The position numbers and the translations under genes are program-made. DNA of 64,000 bases, taken from positions 1,367,543-1,431,542 of the forward strand of contig NZ_JALGBH010000002.1 of the NCBI RefSeq assembly GCF_022809115.1, written 5' to 3'. Each line of letters opens with the position of its first letter. Position 1 is the first letter of the stretch. Of this stretch, positions 19,387-28,285 are shown piece by piece. The notes under the pieces were generated by a model, which made no database searches, was not told the origin of the DNA, and worked only from the letters and a program-made list of their open reading frames with translations. The DNA is from Pedobacter montanisoli (GTDB lineage Bacteria > Bacteroidota > Bacteroidia > Sphingobacteriales > Sphingobacteriaceae).

Positions 19387-19425
19387 GCAAGTTATTTTAA
19401 GTAAAAACCCTCCTTAAATAGAGAA

Positions 19426-20814
19426 ATGAATTACGATTTAATAGTTATAGGTAGCGGTCCGGGTGGATATGTTACTGCAATACGTGCTTCTCAATTAGGT
19501 TTAAAAACAGCCATTGTTGAACGCGAATCTTTAGGTGGAATATGCCTTAACTGGGGCTGTATACCAACTAAAGCTCTTTTAAAAAGCGCACAAGTTTTTG
19601 AATATATAAACCACGCGGCCGATTATGGGATACAAACCAGTGAGGCTAAAGCCGATTTTGAGGCAGTAGTTAAACGTAGTCGCGGTGTTGCCGAGGGTAT
19701 GAGTAAAGGCGTCCAGTTTTTAATGAAAAAGAACAAAATTGACGTGATTATGGGTACCGGAAAAGCAAAGCCAGGTAACAAAGTAGAAGTTAAAGCTGCT
19801 GATGGTACACAAAAAGAACTAAGTGCAAAGCACATTATCATTGCAACTGGTGCCCGTTCAAGAGAATTGCCTAATTTACCTCAGGATGGTAAAAAAGTAA
19901 TCGGTTACCGTCAGGCTATGGTATTGCCTCAACAGCCAAAATCTATGGTAGTTGTAGGATCTGGAGCTATTGGAGTTGAGTTTGCCTATTTTTATGCTAC
20001 CATGGGTACAAAAGTTACCATTGTAGAGTTTATGGAGAATATTGTTCCGGTAGAAGACGAAGATGTATCGAAACAATTGCTACGCAGTTTGAAGAAAACT
20101 GGTATCGACATCATGACTTCTTCGAGTGTTGAAAGTGTTGACACCAGCGGTTCGGGCTGTAAAGTTCAGGTAAAAACAGCAAGTGGCATGCAAACCATTG
20201 AGTGCGACATTGTACTATCTGCTGCAGGTGTAGTAGCCAATATAGAAAATATTGGTCTGGAAGAAGTAGGTATTAAAACTGATAAAGGCAAAATTGTAGT
20301 AGATCAATATTACAATACTAACGTTAAGGGTTATTATGCAATCGGAGATGTTGTTCCTGGTCAGGCGTTAGCGCACGTAGCTTCTGCAGAAGGTATCATC
20401 TGCGTAGAGAAAATTGCAGGTATGCATACTGAACCTTTAGATTACAATAACATTCCTGGATGTACTTATTGCTCACCTGAAATTGCATCTGTAGGTTATA
20501 CAGAAAAAGCAGCTAAAGCCGCAGGGTATGAGCTTAAAATTGGTAAATTTCCATTTTCTGCATCAGGTAAAGCAAGTGCAGCTGGCGCAAAAGATGGTTT
20601 TGTAAAACTAATTTTTGATGCTAAATATGGCGAATTGTTAGGTGCACATATGATTGGTGCTAACGTAACTGAAATGATTGCTGAAATTGTAGTTGCCCGC
20701 AAATTAGAAACAACCGGCCACGAAATGATCAAATCAGTACACCCTCACCCTACCATGAGTGAGGCGATCATGGAAGCCGCAGCTGATGCATATGGAGAAG
20801 TAATCCACTTATAA
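19426..20814 (+). CDS. lpdA: Dihydrolipoyl dehydrogenase (E3)
   Basis: A 462-residue FAD-dependent disulfide oxidoreductase that reoxidises the lipoyl groups of pyruvate, 2-oxoglutarate or branched-chain dehydrogenase complexes, or of glycine cleavage H protein. It has the N-terminal FAD motif VIGSGPGGY (8-16), redox-active cysteines Cys40 and Cys45 in GGICLNWGCIPTKAL, a central NAD motif VVVGSGAIGVEFA, the second FAD motif YYAIGDV and the C-terminal HPHPTMSEAIMEAA with the active-site His of the dimer partner. Length is normal. No E1 or E2 genes are near, so it probably serves several complexes as a stand-alone E3. A strong terminator follows. Confidence 0.95.
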   Translation: MNYDLIVIGSGPGGYVTAIRASQLGLKTAIVERESLGGICLNWGCIPTKALLKSAQVFEYINHAADYGIQTSEAKADFEAVVKRSRGVAEGMSKGVQFLMKKNKIDVIMGTGKAKPGNKVEVKAADGTQKELSAKHIIIATGARSRELPNLPQDGKKVIGYRQAMVLPQQPKSMVVVGSGAIGVEFAYFYATMGTKVTIVEFMENIVPVEDEDVSKQLLRSLKKTGIDIMTSSSVESVDTSGSGCKVQVKTASGMQTIECDIVLSAAGVVANIENIGLEEVGIKTDKGKIVVDQYYNTNVKGYYAIGDVVPGQALAHVASAEGIICVEKIAGMHTEPLDYNNIPGCTYCSPEIASVGYTEKAAKAAGYELKIGKFPFSASGKASAAGAKDGFVKLIFDAKYGELLGAHMIGANVTEMIAEIVVARKLETTGHEMIKSVHPHPTMSEAIMEAAADAYGEVIHL

Positions 20815-20839
20815 TCATTCTATAACAGTAATAAATAAG

Positions 20840-20869
20840 AACCTATTGGGCTAAGCTCAATAGGTTTTT
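20840..20869 (+). terminator. Intrinsic terminator of lpdA
   Basis: Stem AACCTATTG (20840-20848)/CAATAGGTT (20858-20866), extendable inward by GG/CT, followed by a T-run. It ends 31 bases before the ATG of the next gene. Confidence 0.88.
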
Positions 20870-20900
20870 GTATTTTTATCTCTATATCATAATCAAAACT

Positions 20901-21740
20901 ATGAAACTATATACTATAGAAACCGGTTTTTTTAAATTAGATGGAGGTGCCATGTTTGGTGTAGTGCCCAAATCTATTTGGCAAAAAACCAATCCTGCTG
21001 ATGCCAACAATATGTGTACTTGGGCAATGCGATCTTTATTAATAGAGGATGGAAATCGTTTAATCTTGATTGATAATGGGATAGGAAACAAACAAGATGA
21101 TAAATTCTTTAGTCATTACTATTTGCATGGAGATGATAATTTAGATAAATCTTTAGCTACTAAGGGTTTCAACAGATCTGATATTACCGATGTTTTTCTG
21201 ACCCATCTTCACTTTGACCATTGTGGAGGTGCTATAGAACGTGAAGGAGAAAAGCTTGTTCCTGCATTTAAGAATGCTGTTTACTGGAGCAATGAACAAC
21301 ATTGGGAATGGGCTGTACATCCTAATGCCAGAGAAAAAGCTTCTTTCCTGAAAGAAAATATTTTACCTATTCAGGAAAGCGGACAGTTAAAATTTATCCC
21401 GACACAAAATAATGTAAAGTTCCACCAGGATATCAATATCCGCTTTGCTTACGGACATACAGACGCCATGATGTTACCTCAATTACAGTATAAGGATAAA
21501 ACTATTGTTTATATGGCCGATCTTTTGCCTTCAACCGGGCATATTCCTCTACCTTATGTAATGGCTTATGACATGTTCCCTATGCAGACTTTAAAGGAAA
21601 AGAAAGACTTTTTAGAGGAAGCCGCACAGAACGAATATATTTTGTTCCTGGAGCATGACCCTGTGAATGAATGCTGTACCGTACAACAAACCGAGAAAGG
21701 CATTCGCCTTAAAGATACCTTAAAATTATCTGACATTTAA
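20901..21740 (+). CDS. MBL-fold metallo-hydrolase
   Basis: A 279-residue metallo-beta-lactamase-fold protein without a signal peptide. The dinuclear metal motif T-HLHFDH gives His102, His104, Asp106 and His107. Later ligands are probably in FAYGHTDAMM, VYMADLLPSTGHI (bridging Asp) and LFLEHDP. This pattern is that of the lactonase/glyoxalase II-like class; the substrate cannot be told. I use ATG 20901; the in-frame TTG at 20868 sits in the upstream terminator tail and would add only an AT-rich stretch. It lies between two terminators and so is probably transcribed alone. Confidence 0.85.
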   Translation: MKLYTIETGFFKLDGGAMFGVVPKSIWQKTNPADANNMCTWAMRSLLIEDGNRLILIDNGIGNKQDDKFFSHYYLHGDDNLDKSLATKGFNRSDITDVFLTHLHFDHCGGAIEREGEKLVPAFKNAVYWSNEQHWEWAVHPNAREKASFLKENILPIQESGQLKFIPTQNNVKFHQDINIRFAYGHTDAMMLPQLQYKDKTIVYMADLLPSTGHIPLPYVMAYDMFPMQTLKEKKDFLEEAAQNEYILFLEHDPVNECCTVQQTEKGIRLKDTLKLSDI

Positions 21741-21745
21741 TTGAT

Positions 21746-21782
21746 AGAAGCAGAAATACTGATTGAGTGTGTTTCTGCTTCT
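21746..21782. terminator. Bidirectional terminator between convergent genes
   Basis: A perfect 11-base-pair stem AGAAGCAGAAA (21746-21756)/TTTCTGCTTCT (21772-21782) with a 15-base loop fills the 45-base gap between the MBL gene and the convergent gene at 21786. Confidence 0.75.
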
Positions 21783-21785
21783 TAA

Positions 21786-22385
21786 TTAGTTATCTTCTAA
21801 AAGGGTGACGCAATCTTTGGGTAGTTTTTTAACCCTATGATCAAAATTAGCTAATCCCTGTGTATCTTTTATCTGTGTATATAAACGTTTTATAGCTTTC
21901 ATTGTATCTTCATCCTGAGTACAAGCATAATATTTTTCCAGGTATGGCAGCGCTTTATAAATTTGTTTTTTGTAGGCTTCAAAGGCATTTTTATTGGCTA
22001 CAGCATCTTTTTTTGCCACAGCCTCATTTATTTTTGCCACATAAGGCGTAGCTTTAGTAATATAAATAAATCCAATAGCCCAGTTCATCACTTCATAATT
22101 AGGTTCTTCCGGTTCTACTAAAAGATAATATTTTAAGGCACTATCAGGCAGTTTCATTCTTTCAAAATTTCTGCCCATATGGTACCTTATATTAATCAGC
22201 TGTTTCTTTGAAAGCAAGGATGTATTTTCCAGTAAGAGCCTGCATCTTTGTTCATAAGAAGCATGATCTAAATTAGAATTTCTGAATACCTTAAAGCTAT
22301 CATACATGTCTGTTATATCTTTTTGGGCAAAAGAAAAGTTAACTATCATCATAAAAGTTAACAGGAGCAGCAGTCTATTTTTCAT
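21786..22385 (-). CDS. Exported hypothetical protein, helical/TPR-like
   Basis: A 199-residue protein with a clear signal peptide (MKNRLLLLLTFMMIVNFSFAQ). The mature part is predicted all-helical with TPR-like character: RYHMGRNFERMKLPDSALKYYLLVE looks like one tetratricopeptide unit, and ALPYLEKYYACTQDEDTMKAIKRLY like another. I do not recognise a named family. It is periplasmic or outer-membrane associated by inference. It is divergent from pabB with a 76-base gap and convergent with the MBL gene. A role as a protein-interaction adaptor is only a guess from the helical repeat. Confidence 0.75.
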   Translation of the reverse strand: MKNRLLLLLTFMMIVNFSFAQKDITDMYDSFKVFRNSNLDHASYEQRCRLLLENTSLLSKKQLINIRYHMGRNFERMKLPDSALKYYLLVEPEEPNYEVMNWAIGFIYITKATPYVAKINEAVAKKDAVANKNAFEAYKKQIYKALPYLEKYYACTQDEDTMKAIKRLYTQIKDTQGLANFDHRVKKLPKDCVTLLEDN

Positions 22386-22444
22386 TTTCCTAAGCTAAGT
22401 ATTTTCTATTCACATTAAAATCTATTTTTACATTCAGGCTTTTG

Positions 22445-22452
22445 TAAATTTG
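22445..22452 (+). promoter_or_regulatory. -7 element of pabB, close to the start codon
   Basis: TAAATTTG, an exact TAnnTTTG match, ends nine bases before ATG 22462. It covers the in-frame TTG at 22450, so that codon cannot be the start of a transcript from this promoter. Confidence 0.55.
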
Positions 22453-22461
22453 GGCAGAAAA

Positions 22462-23721
22462 ATGAATACTTCATCCATACATAACTTCAAACAGAAAGCC
22501 TTAACATGGGCTAACAATTTTGATGTTTGCTGCTACTTTGATTCTAATCAATATCACGATCAGTACGGACATTTTGACTGTATCATTGCTGCAGGTGTAG
22601 AAAAAAAAATAAGCTTAAATAGCGGTAATGCTTTTCATGCATTAAAGATTTTTTATGAGAATCATAAAACCTGGCTTTTTGGTTTTTTAAGTTACGATCT
22701 TAAAAATGAAATAGAAGATCTGGCTTCTCTACATCCTGATCACCTGGGGTTTCCTGACCTGTTCTTCTTTATTCCAAAATATATTATTGGGATACAAAAT
22801 GATACAATAAAAATCTTGAAAGGTAATCCTGATATTATTAACGCAATTGAACAGGAAAAAGTAAACAAAATACTTTTTAGTCCCTTAGATATTAAAAGCA
22901 GGCTTACACGGCAGCAGTATATTGAAAAAATAGATCGTTTAAAGCAGCATATTTTACGTGGAGATATTTATGAGGTAAATTTTTGTCAGGAATTTTATGC
23001 AGACAACACTTCCATTGATCCTTTAGCCGTTTATCAGGAATTAAATGCAATATCTCCTACTCCATTCTCTGGATATTTTAAAATAGAAGATAAATATATC
23101 ATCTCTGCCACACCAGAAAGATTTCTATGTAAGCGCAAAAACCAATTAATATCTCAACCTATTAAAGGTACAGCCAAACGACAAGATAATCAGGAATTAG
23201 ATCTAAAGGTAAAAACCGAACTGAAGAATGATCTAAAAGAGCAGACTGAAAATGTAATGATTGTAGATCTGGTAAGAAACGACCTCACTAAATCAGCAAA
23301 AAAGGGAACCGTAAAAGTAGAAGAATTGTTTGGTATCTACTCTTTTCCACAGGTTCATCAAATGATTTCTACCATTGGTTGCGAATTAGATGAAAACATA
23401 CATTTTGTAGATGCTTTAAAAAATGCTTTTCCTATGGGTTCTATGACGGGAGCTCCTAAATTAAGAGCTATGGAACTGATTGATCAATATGAGGAAAGTA
23501 AAAGAGGTGTTTATTCTGGTTCTTTTGGCTTTATAACACCTGAAGGGGATTTTGATTTTAATGTGGTAATCCGTACAATTCTATATAATAGCCTAAACCG
23601 TTATCTGTCTTTTCAGGTGGGAGGAGCAATTACCCATCAATGTACAGCCGAAAGTGAATATGAAGAATGCCTGTTAAAAGCATCTGCTATGATAAAGGTT
23701 TTAAAAGGGAGACTGTCTTAA
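22462..23721 (+). CDS. pabB: Aminodeoxychorismate synthase component I
   Basis: A 419-residue chorismate-binding enzyme; with an amidotransferase subunit it makes 4-amino-4-deoxychorismate for p-aminobenzoate and folate. The C-terminal chorismate-binding domain (about 155-415) shows YEVNFCQEF, SATPERFL, the PABA/TrpE signature QPIKGTAKR, VDLVRNDL, FPMGSMTGAPKLRAMELI and the terminal GGAITHQCTAESEYEECLLK. PIKGTAKR with Lys in this position is the PabB-type sequence rather than the anthranilate synthase form. No pabA or pabC is adjacent, and some Bacteroidota PabB proteins pair with a TrpG-type amidotransferase elsewhere. The TTG at 22450 is rejected because it is inside the promoter. Confidence 0.88.
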   Translation: MNTSSIHNFKQKALTWANNFDVCCYFDSNQYHDQYGHFDCIIAAGVEKKISLNSGNAFHALKIFYENHKTWLFGFLSYDLKNEIEDLASLHPDHLGFPDLFFFIPKYIIGIQNDTIKILKGNPDIINAIEQEKVNKILFSPLDIKSRLTRQQYIEKIDRLKQHILRGDIYEVNFCQEFYADNTSIDPLAVYQELNAISPTPFSGYFKIEDKYIISATPERFLCKRKNQLISQPIKGTAKRQDNQELDLKVKTELKNDLKEQTENVMIVDLVRNDLTKSAKKGTVKVEELFGIYSFPQVHQMISTIGCELDENIHFVDALKNAFPMGSMTGAPKLRAMELIDQYEESKRGVYSGSFGFITPEGDFDFNVVIRTILYNSLNRYLSFQVGGAITHQCTAESEYEECLLKASAMIKVLKGRLS

Positions 23722-23744
23722 AAATCTACAGTCTCCTGATTTTT
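23708..23744. terminator. Terminator at the pabB end, also serving the convergent M48 gene
   Basis: A perfect nine-base-pair stem GGAGACTGT (23708-23716)/ACAGTCTCC (23728-23736) overlaps the pabB stop codon (23719-23721) and is followed by a T-run. The other strand also has a short T-tract after the stem. Confidence 0.82.
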
Positions 23745-24560
23745 TTATTTTCCTTTGTAATATTTCATTGCTTCAGGCAGATCTCTCTGAATTTGTGCTA
23801 TACGTGAATCATCTGTAGGGTGAGTACTTAAAAATACTGGAGGTTTAGATTGACCTTTGCTGGCTGCTGCCATACGTTGCCAAAAACCAACTGCACTTGT
23901 AGGATTGTATCCTGCCATTGCCATAAAAGATAAGCCCATTTTATCGGCTTCCAGTTCCTGACTTCTTGAGTTTGGTAAAATATACAAGCCTTGCGCTCCT
24001 ATTCCATAAAGTTGGTTTACTATAGCCTGGGTGGTTTGAGATTTGTTACTTGTAGCTGCTCCTATAACGGCTCCTCCTGTTTGGGCGAGTGTTAATTGTG
24101 AAGCCCGTTCTGCCGAATGCTGAGCAATAGCGTGTGCTATTTCATGTCCCATTACAGTAGCTAAACCATTTTCATCTTTTGTGATAGGTAAAATACCGGT
24201 ATATACCGCTACCTTACCACCAGGCATACACCAGGCATTTATTTCGTTACTCTGAATCAGGTTAAATTCCCATTTATAATTTTTGATCTGTTCGCCATAG
24301 CCATTCTGGTTCATATACTGAGTAACAGCCTGTGCGATTTTCTGGCCTACTCTTTTTACCATTTGTGCATCAGCAGAAGATCCCGATACCACTTTTGTTG
24401 CTGGGTCACTTAGTAATTGTGCATATCCGATAGCGGCTTGCTGTTGTAACTGACTATCATCAACAATACTTAATCTGCTTCTTCCTGTTAAAGGTACTGT
24501 AGAGCATGATGCAAGACCCATTATTGCAACCGCGAAGCCTACAAAAATTATTTTTTTCAT
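23745..24560 (-). CDS. M48-family metallopeptidase, lipoprotein
   Basis: A 271-residue zinc metalloprotease of the envelope. The signal peptide ends in a lipobox (MGLASC; lipidated Cys19). The zinc motif HEIAH (139-143) and third ligand Glu in SRSQELEADKMG define an M48 peptidase of the LoiP/YcaL/BepA-like lipoprotein group, which removes misfolded outer-membrane proteins. CMPGGKVAVYTGIL ahead of the helix is typical. It is the last gene of a likely four-gene run (DUF4783, nadC, plsY, this gene) with gaps of 46-57 bases, all on the minus strand. The substrate is unknown. Confidence 0.9.
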   Translation of the reverse strand: MKKIIFVGFAVAIMGLASCSTVPLTGRSRLSIVDDSQLQQQAAIGYAQLLSDPATKVVSGSSADAQMVKRVGQKIAQAVTQYMNQNGYGEQIKNYKWEFNLIQSNEINAWCMPGGKVAVYTGILPITKDENGLATVMGHEIAHAIAQHSAERASQLTLAQTGGAVIGAATSNKSQTTQAIVNQLYGIGAQGLYILPNSRSQELEADKMGLSFMAMAGYNPTSAVGFWQRMAAASKGQSKPPVFLSTHPTDDSRIAQIQRDLPEAMKYYKGK

Positions 24561-24616
24561 CGTTTAAATATGTAAGTGATTAAAAATATACGCAAGATGT
24601 CCTAAAAACAGTAAAC

Positions 24617-25264
24617 TTAAGCAGCCTTTCTCTTAAATAGATAGACTTTAGATTCTTTGCCTTTTAAAAGTCGCTCAATGTTTTTCTGATGCGTAACCAA
24701 AATAAGCAGGCAAACGCAAATACTATATAGAACCTCTGCTTTAACAGAGGTATGAAAAACAAATACTATACCAATTGGAAAAGTAAACCCTGCACATATA
24801 GAACTCAGAGAAACATATTTCGTGGTCAGTAAAACAATTACAAATACACTCACGCACAACATAGCTGCCGGAAAGTTAACGGCTAATATCATTCCAAATA
24901 AGGTAGCAACTCCTTTCCCTCCCCTAAATCCTGCAAATACAGGAAAAAGATGTCCCATAACAGCTATTACTCCTAAAGCCAGTTCATAATTTACAAATTG
25001 CACTGAATGTTTGGGTCCAGTAACAGAAAGACCAATAAGATAAGCCAGTTTTGTAGCGGTAAAACCCTTTAAGATATCTATAGTCATTACGGCTATACCT
25101 GGTTTTTTACCTAAAACCCTGAATGTATTTGTAGCTCCGGCGTTTCCGCTCCCATATTCGCGTACATCAACACCGTAAAAAGCCTGCCCCAACCATACTG
25201 CTGTTGGAATAGAACCTAACAAATATGCCCCCAGAAGAGCCGAAATAGAGTAGATTGAAATCAT
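24617..25264 (-). CDS. plsY: Glycerol-3-phosphate acyltransferase (acylphosphate:G3P), PlsY
   Basis: A 215-residue polytopic membrane protein that transfers an acyl chain from acyl-phosphate to the sn-1 position of glycerol-3-phosphate, the first step of phospholipid synthesis in most bacteria. Family motifs are GSIPTAVWLGQ near the N-terminus, EYGSGNAGATNTFRVLG (about 36-52), a second loop with HLFPVFAGFRGGKGVAT (about 106-122) and HQKNIERLLKGKE near the C-terminus. Five or more hydrophobic helices are visible. It lies 57 bases downstream of nadC in the same direction. Confidence 0.94.
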   Translation of the reverse strand: MISIYSISALLGAYLLGSIPTAVWLGQAFYGVDVREYGSGNAGATNTFRVLGKKPGIAVMTIDILKGFTATKLAYLIGLSVTGPKHSVQFVNYELALGVIAVMGHLFPVFAGFRGGKGVATLFGMILAVNFPAAMLCVSVFVIVLLTTKYVSLSSICAGFTFPIGIVFVFHTSVKAEVLYSICVCLLILVTHQKNIERLLKGKESKVYLFKRKAA

Positions 25265-25321
25265 TTTTTACAATGATAATAAAATTTTAAAGTTTAAAAT
25301 CCGTTTTATCCAATTAAGATT

Positions 25322-26164
25322 TTAAAAAGCCTTTAAACTTAAGTCTAAACTTTTTACCGAGTGCGTTAAAGCTCCCATTGATATATAATCTACTCCGCAT
25401 TGAGCGTAATCAACAACATTACTTTCTGTGATACCTCCCGATGCTTCTGTTAAGTATTTACCATTTACTTTTTGAACAGCTTCTTTAAGATCTGTTAAAG
25501 TAAAGTTATCTAACATGATCCGATCAATGTTTCCCACTTCTAAAACCTCATTAAGCTCATTTAGGTTTCTAACTTCTACTTCTATCTGTAATTTTTTGTG
25601 ATTCTTATCCAAATAGGCATGAGCCGCATTAACGGCGTTGGCTATACCTCCAGCATAATCAACATGATTATCTTTAATCAGTATCATATCGTACAAGCCA
25701 GTTCTATGATTTACACCACCTCCTATCCTAACTGCCCATTTCTCTAAATAGCGCATGCCCGGAGTAGTTTTTCTGGTGTCCAGAATTTTGGTTTTATAAG
25801 GTTCAAGTAACGATACGATTTTTTTGGTAACGGTTGCAATACCACTCATACGCTGCATACAGTTTAAAACTAAACGTTCTGCTAGCAAAATTGAATGTGT
25901 GCTACCTTCAACTGTAAAAGCTATATCACCAATTTTTACCTTTTCTCCGTCCTTAATCAAAACTTCCATACGAAGCTGAGGGTCTATTTCAGTAAAAATT
26001 GCCTCGGCGAGTTCTACTCCAGCCAAAATACCATTTTCTTTAACTAATAATTTGGCCTTACCCTGAGTATTTAAAGGAATTGTAGAAAGAGATGTGTGGT
26101 CTCCATCACCCACATCTTCAGCAATTGCATTCTTAATGAATTTCTGAATTAAAATGTTATCCAA
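25322..26164 (-). CDS. nadC: Nicotinate-nucleotide pyrophosphorylase (carboxylating)
   Basis: A 280-residue type II phosphoribosyltransferase that turns quinolinate and PRPP into nicotinate mononucleotide, in de novo NAD synthesis. It has the N-terminal AEDVGDGDHTSLSTIP, the active-site stretch LDTRKTTPGMRYLEKWAVRIGG (quinolinate-binding Arg/Lys), HRTGLYDMILIKDNH, IEVEVRNLNE, IMLDNF and the C-terminal EASGGITESNV and YISMGALTHS. The length is normal. No nadA or nadB is in the window. The gene is between DUF4783 and plsY in an apparent operon. Confidence 0.95.
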   Translation of the reverse strand: MDNILIQKFIKNAIAEDVGDGDHTSLSTIPLNTQGKAKLLVKENGILAGVELAEAIFTEIDPQLRMEVLIKDGEKVKIGDIAFTVEGSTHSILLAERLVLNCMQRMSGIATVTKKIVSLLEPYKTKILDTRKTTPGMRYLEKWAVRIGGGVNHRTGLYDMILIKDNHVDYAGGIANAVNAAHAYLDKNHKKLQIEVEVRNLNELNEVLEVGNIDRIMLDNFTLTDLKEAVQKVNGKYLTEASGGITESNVVDYAQCGVDYISMGALTHSVKSLDLSLKAF

Positions 26165-26210
26165 TACACTTTGATTTTGTTACAAAAATAACAAATTGAC
26201 GGAGCAAACC

Positions 26211-26609
26211 TTATTCTTTATCAGGGTCTATTCTTAACTCACTGATTAAAAATGCATTATAATTTTTCTTCATGGTAACCGTAACCCTGAATTTGCCAGT
26301 TTTAGTCTGTAGTAGAAAAATTCCTAAACGGTAATTCTGGCTGCTGTTTAACCGGTGAATAACGGTTACTTTATTAGGAGGATTTTTAATAAAAAAATCT
26401 TTTAAGATTTGTTCTGCCTGTGCTTTATTATATACATCTTCCTGATCGATGATAATTAACTCTACAGAAGGCGCAAATTCTTTTCCAATTTCTTTAGCGT
26501 TACCTGCTTTAAAATAGTTGGCTAATTCATCAATAATATCAGCCTGTGTAAGCTGATACATTGGAATATGCAAAAGCAACACCAAAATTGAAACAATAGA
26601 TTTCATCAT
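26211..26609 (-). CDS. DUF4783 family exported protein
   Basis: A 132-residue small exported protein. It has a hydrophobic N-terminus (MMKSIVSILVLLLHIPMYQLTQ) and a compact alpha/beta body with DELANYFKAGNAKEIGKEFAPSVELIIIDQE, resembling the NTF2-like/SnoaL-type fold found in DUF4783 proteins of Bacteroidota. A DUF4783 gene commonly precedes nadC in this phylum, as here. The function is unknown. The gene would be the first of the nadC-plsY-M48 run and is divergent from gpmI; the 147-base divergent gap should hold its promoter. The start could be Met1 or Met2. Confidence 0.78.
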   Translation of the reverse strand: MMKSIVSILVLLLHIPMYQLTQADIIDELANYFKAGNAKEIGKEFAPSVELIIIDQEDVYNKAQAEQILKDFFIKNPPNKVTVIHRLNSSQNYRLGIFLLQTKTGKFRVTVTMKKNYNAFLISELRIDPDKE

Positions 26610-26702
26610 TAAAAATAGTTTTCCCGTTTTATTGCAACTAAAATTATGCCATTTTTAGCTATTAAATACCTTTTCGATGCAAAGTAAATAATATTTTACA
26701 TC

Positions 26703-26710
26703 TATATTTG
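26703..26710 (+). promoter_or_regulatory. Candidate -7 element of gpmI
   Basis: TATATTTG, an exact TAnnTTTG match, lies 46 bases upstream of the gpmI ATG at 26757. Confidence 0.5.
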
Positions 26711-26756
26711 TTTCTTTTAATGCTCTTAATTTTACTTTCACTCAAAATACATTGAT

Positions 26757-28277
26757 ATGCACGTAAAAAAACTTGTTCTATTGATACTTGACGGATGGGG
26801 TTATGGAAAAAAAGACAATTCTGATGCAACATATAAAGCTAATACACCTTTTTTTGATTCTTTAATTGCCAATTACCCACATTCTAAGCTCCAGGCATCG
26901 GGCGAAGCTGTAGGTTTACCTGCAGGACAAATGGGAAATTCTGAAGTTGGGCATATGAATTTAGGTGCAGGCAGGGTAGTTTATCAGGAATTGGGCAGGA
27001 TTAATAAATCCATACAAGATGGCTCTTTCTTTAACAATCCTGAACTTGTAAAAGCACTTGACTATGCAAAAACTAATAACAAATCTGTTCATTTTATTGG
27101 TTTAACCAGCAATGGTGGAGTACATGCGCACATCAATCATCTTAAAGCATTATGCGATGCTGCAAAACAATATGATTTAAAGGATGTTTTTATACACGCT
27201 TTTTTAGATGGTAGAGATACTGACCCTACATCGGGTTTAGGTTTTATCAAAGAACTTGATGATTATTTAAAAACATCGACAGGAAAAATTGCGAGCGTTA
27301 TAGGAAGATATTACGCTATGGACAGAGATAACAGGTGGGAACGTGTAAAACTGGCTTATGATTTACTGGTAAAAGGTATTGGTAAAGCAGCTCTTAATGC
27401 GGAAACAGCCATCCAACAATCTTATGATGAGGGTATAACTGATGAATTTGTTAAACCTATTGTAATTACCGATGAGACAGGTGCCCCTACTGCAACCATT
27501 AAACCGGATGATGTAGTAATCTGCTTTAATTACCGTACAGACAGAGGAAGAGAAATTACCACAGCCTTAACGCAAAAAGATTTTGAGGCTTATCATATGT
27601 ATAAGTTGCCATTGTACTATGTTACCATGACCACTTACGATGAGAATTTTGAGCATATTAATGTTATTTTCACAAAAGACGACTTGAGCAATACTTTAGG
27701 TGAAGTTTTAGCTGCTCACCATAAAAAACAGATTAGAATAGCTGAAACAGAAAAATATCCACATGTAACTTTCTTTTTCTCGGGTGGGCGTGAAAAAGAA
27801 TTTGAGAATGAGAAGCGCATCTTGATTCCCTCACCCAAAGTAGCCACTTATGATCTGCAACCCGAAATGAGCGCCGAGGGTATAACCCAAGCTATTTTAC
27901 CTGAACTTAAAAGTGGATGGGCCGATTTCATTTGCTTAAATTTTGCCAATCCTGATATGGTAGGTCATACGGGTGTATTTAGTGCTGTTGTGAAAGCTGT
28001 TGAAACCGCTGACCATTGTATGCAACAAGTAGTTGAAACTGGTATTGCCAATGGCTATTCTTTTATCATTTTAGCAGATCACGGAAATGCTGAATTTATG
28101 ATCAACGAAGATGGTTCTGTAAATACAGCACATACCACTAACCTGGTTCCATGTATCTTAATTGATCAAGACTACAAACATATTAAAGACGGAAAACTGG
28201 GTGATATTGCTCCTACAGTATTAAAAATTATAGGCGTAAATGCTCCGTCTGAAATGACCGGTAATTGTTTAATTTAA
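26757..28277 (+). CDS. gpmI: 2,3-bisphosphoglycerate-independent phosphoglycerate mutase
   Basis: A 506-residue dimanganese enzyme that interconverts 3- and 2-phosphoglycerate in glycolysis and gluconeogenesis. The alkaline-phosphatase superfamily core shows LILDGWGYG (metal Asp), the phosphorylated Ser62 in QMGNSEVGHMNLGAGR, HAFLDGRDTDP, GRYYAMDRDNRW, NYRTDRGRE, CLNFANPDMVGHTG and LADHGNAEFM. The length is right for the family (about 505-515). It is followed after eight bases by a small lipoprotein gene, so the two are probably co-transcribed. Confidence 0.96.
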   Translation: MHVKKLVLLILDGWGYGKKDNSDATYKANTPFFDSLIANYPHSKLQASGEAVGLPAGQMGNSEVGHMNLGAGRVVYQELGRINKSIQDGSFFNNPELVKALDYAKTNNKSVHFIGLTSNGGVHAHINHLKALCDAAKQYDLKDVFIHAFLDGRDTDPTSGLGFIKELDDYLKTSTGKIASVIGRYYAMDRDNRWERVKLAYDLLVKGIGKAALNAETAIQQSYDEGITDEFVKPIVITDETGAPTATIKPDDVVICFNYRTDRGREITTALTQKDFEAYHMYKLPLYYVTMTTYDENFEHINVIFTKDDLSNTLGEVLAAHHKKQIRIAETEKYPHVTFFFSGGREKEFENEKRILIPSPKVATYDLQPEMSAEGITQAILPELKSGWADFICLNFANPDMVGHTGVFSAVVKAVETADHCMQQVVETGIANGYSFIILADHGNAEFMINEDGSVNTAHTTNLVPCILIDQDYKHIKDGKLGDIAPTVLKIIGVNAPSEMTGNCLI

Positions 28278-28285
28278 AAATTAAA

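Larger units (their letters stand above)
19112..19425. other. Divergent promoter region between the receptor gene and lpdA (no gene)
   Basis: This 314-base AT-rich stretch holds no credible reading frame. It carries TAnnTTTG candidates for each flanking gene (19167-19174 minus, 19379-19386 plus). The middle (19200-19320) has runs of A/T and no clear inverted repeat. Confidence 0.7.
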
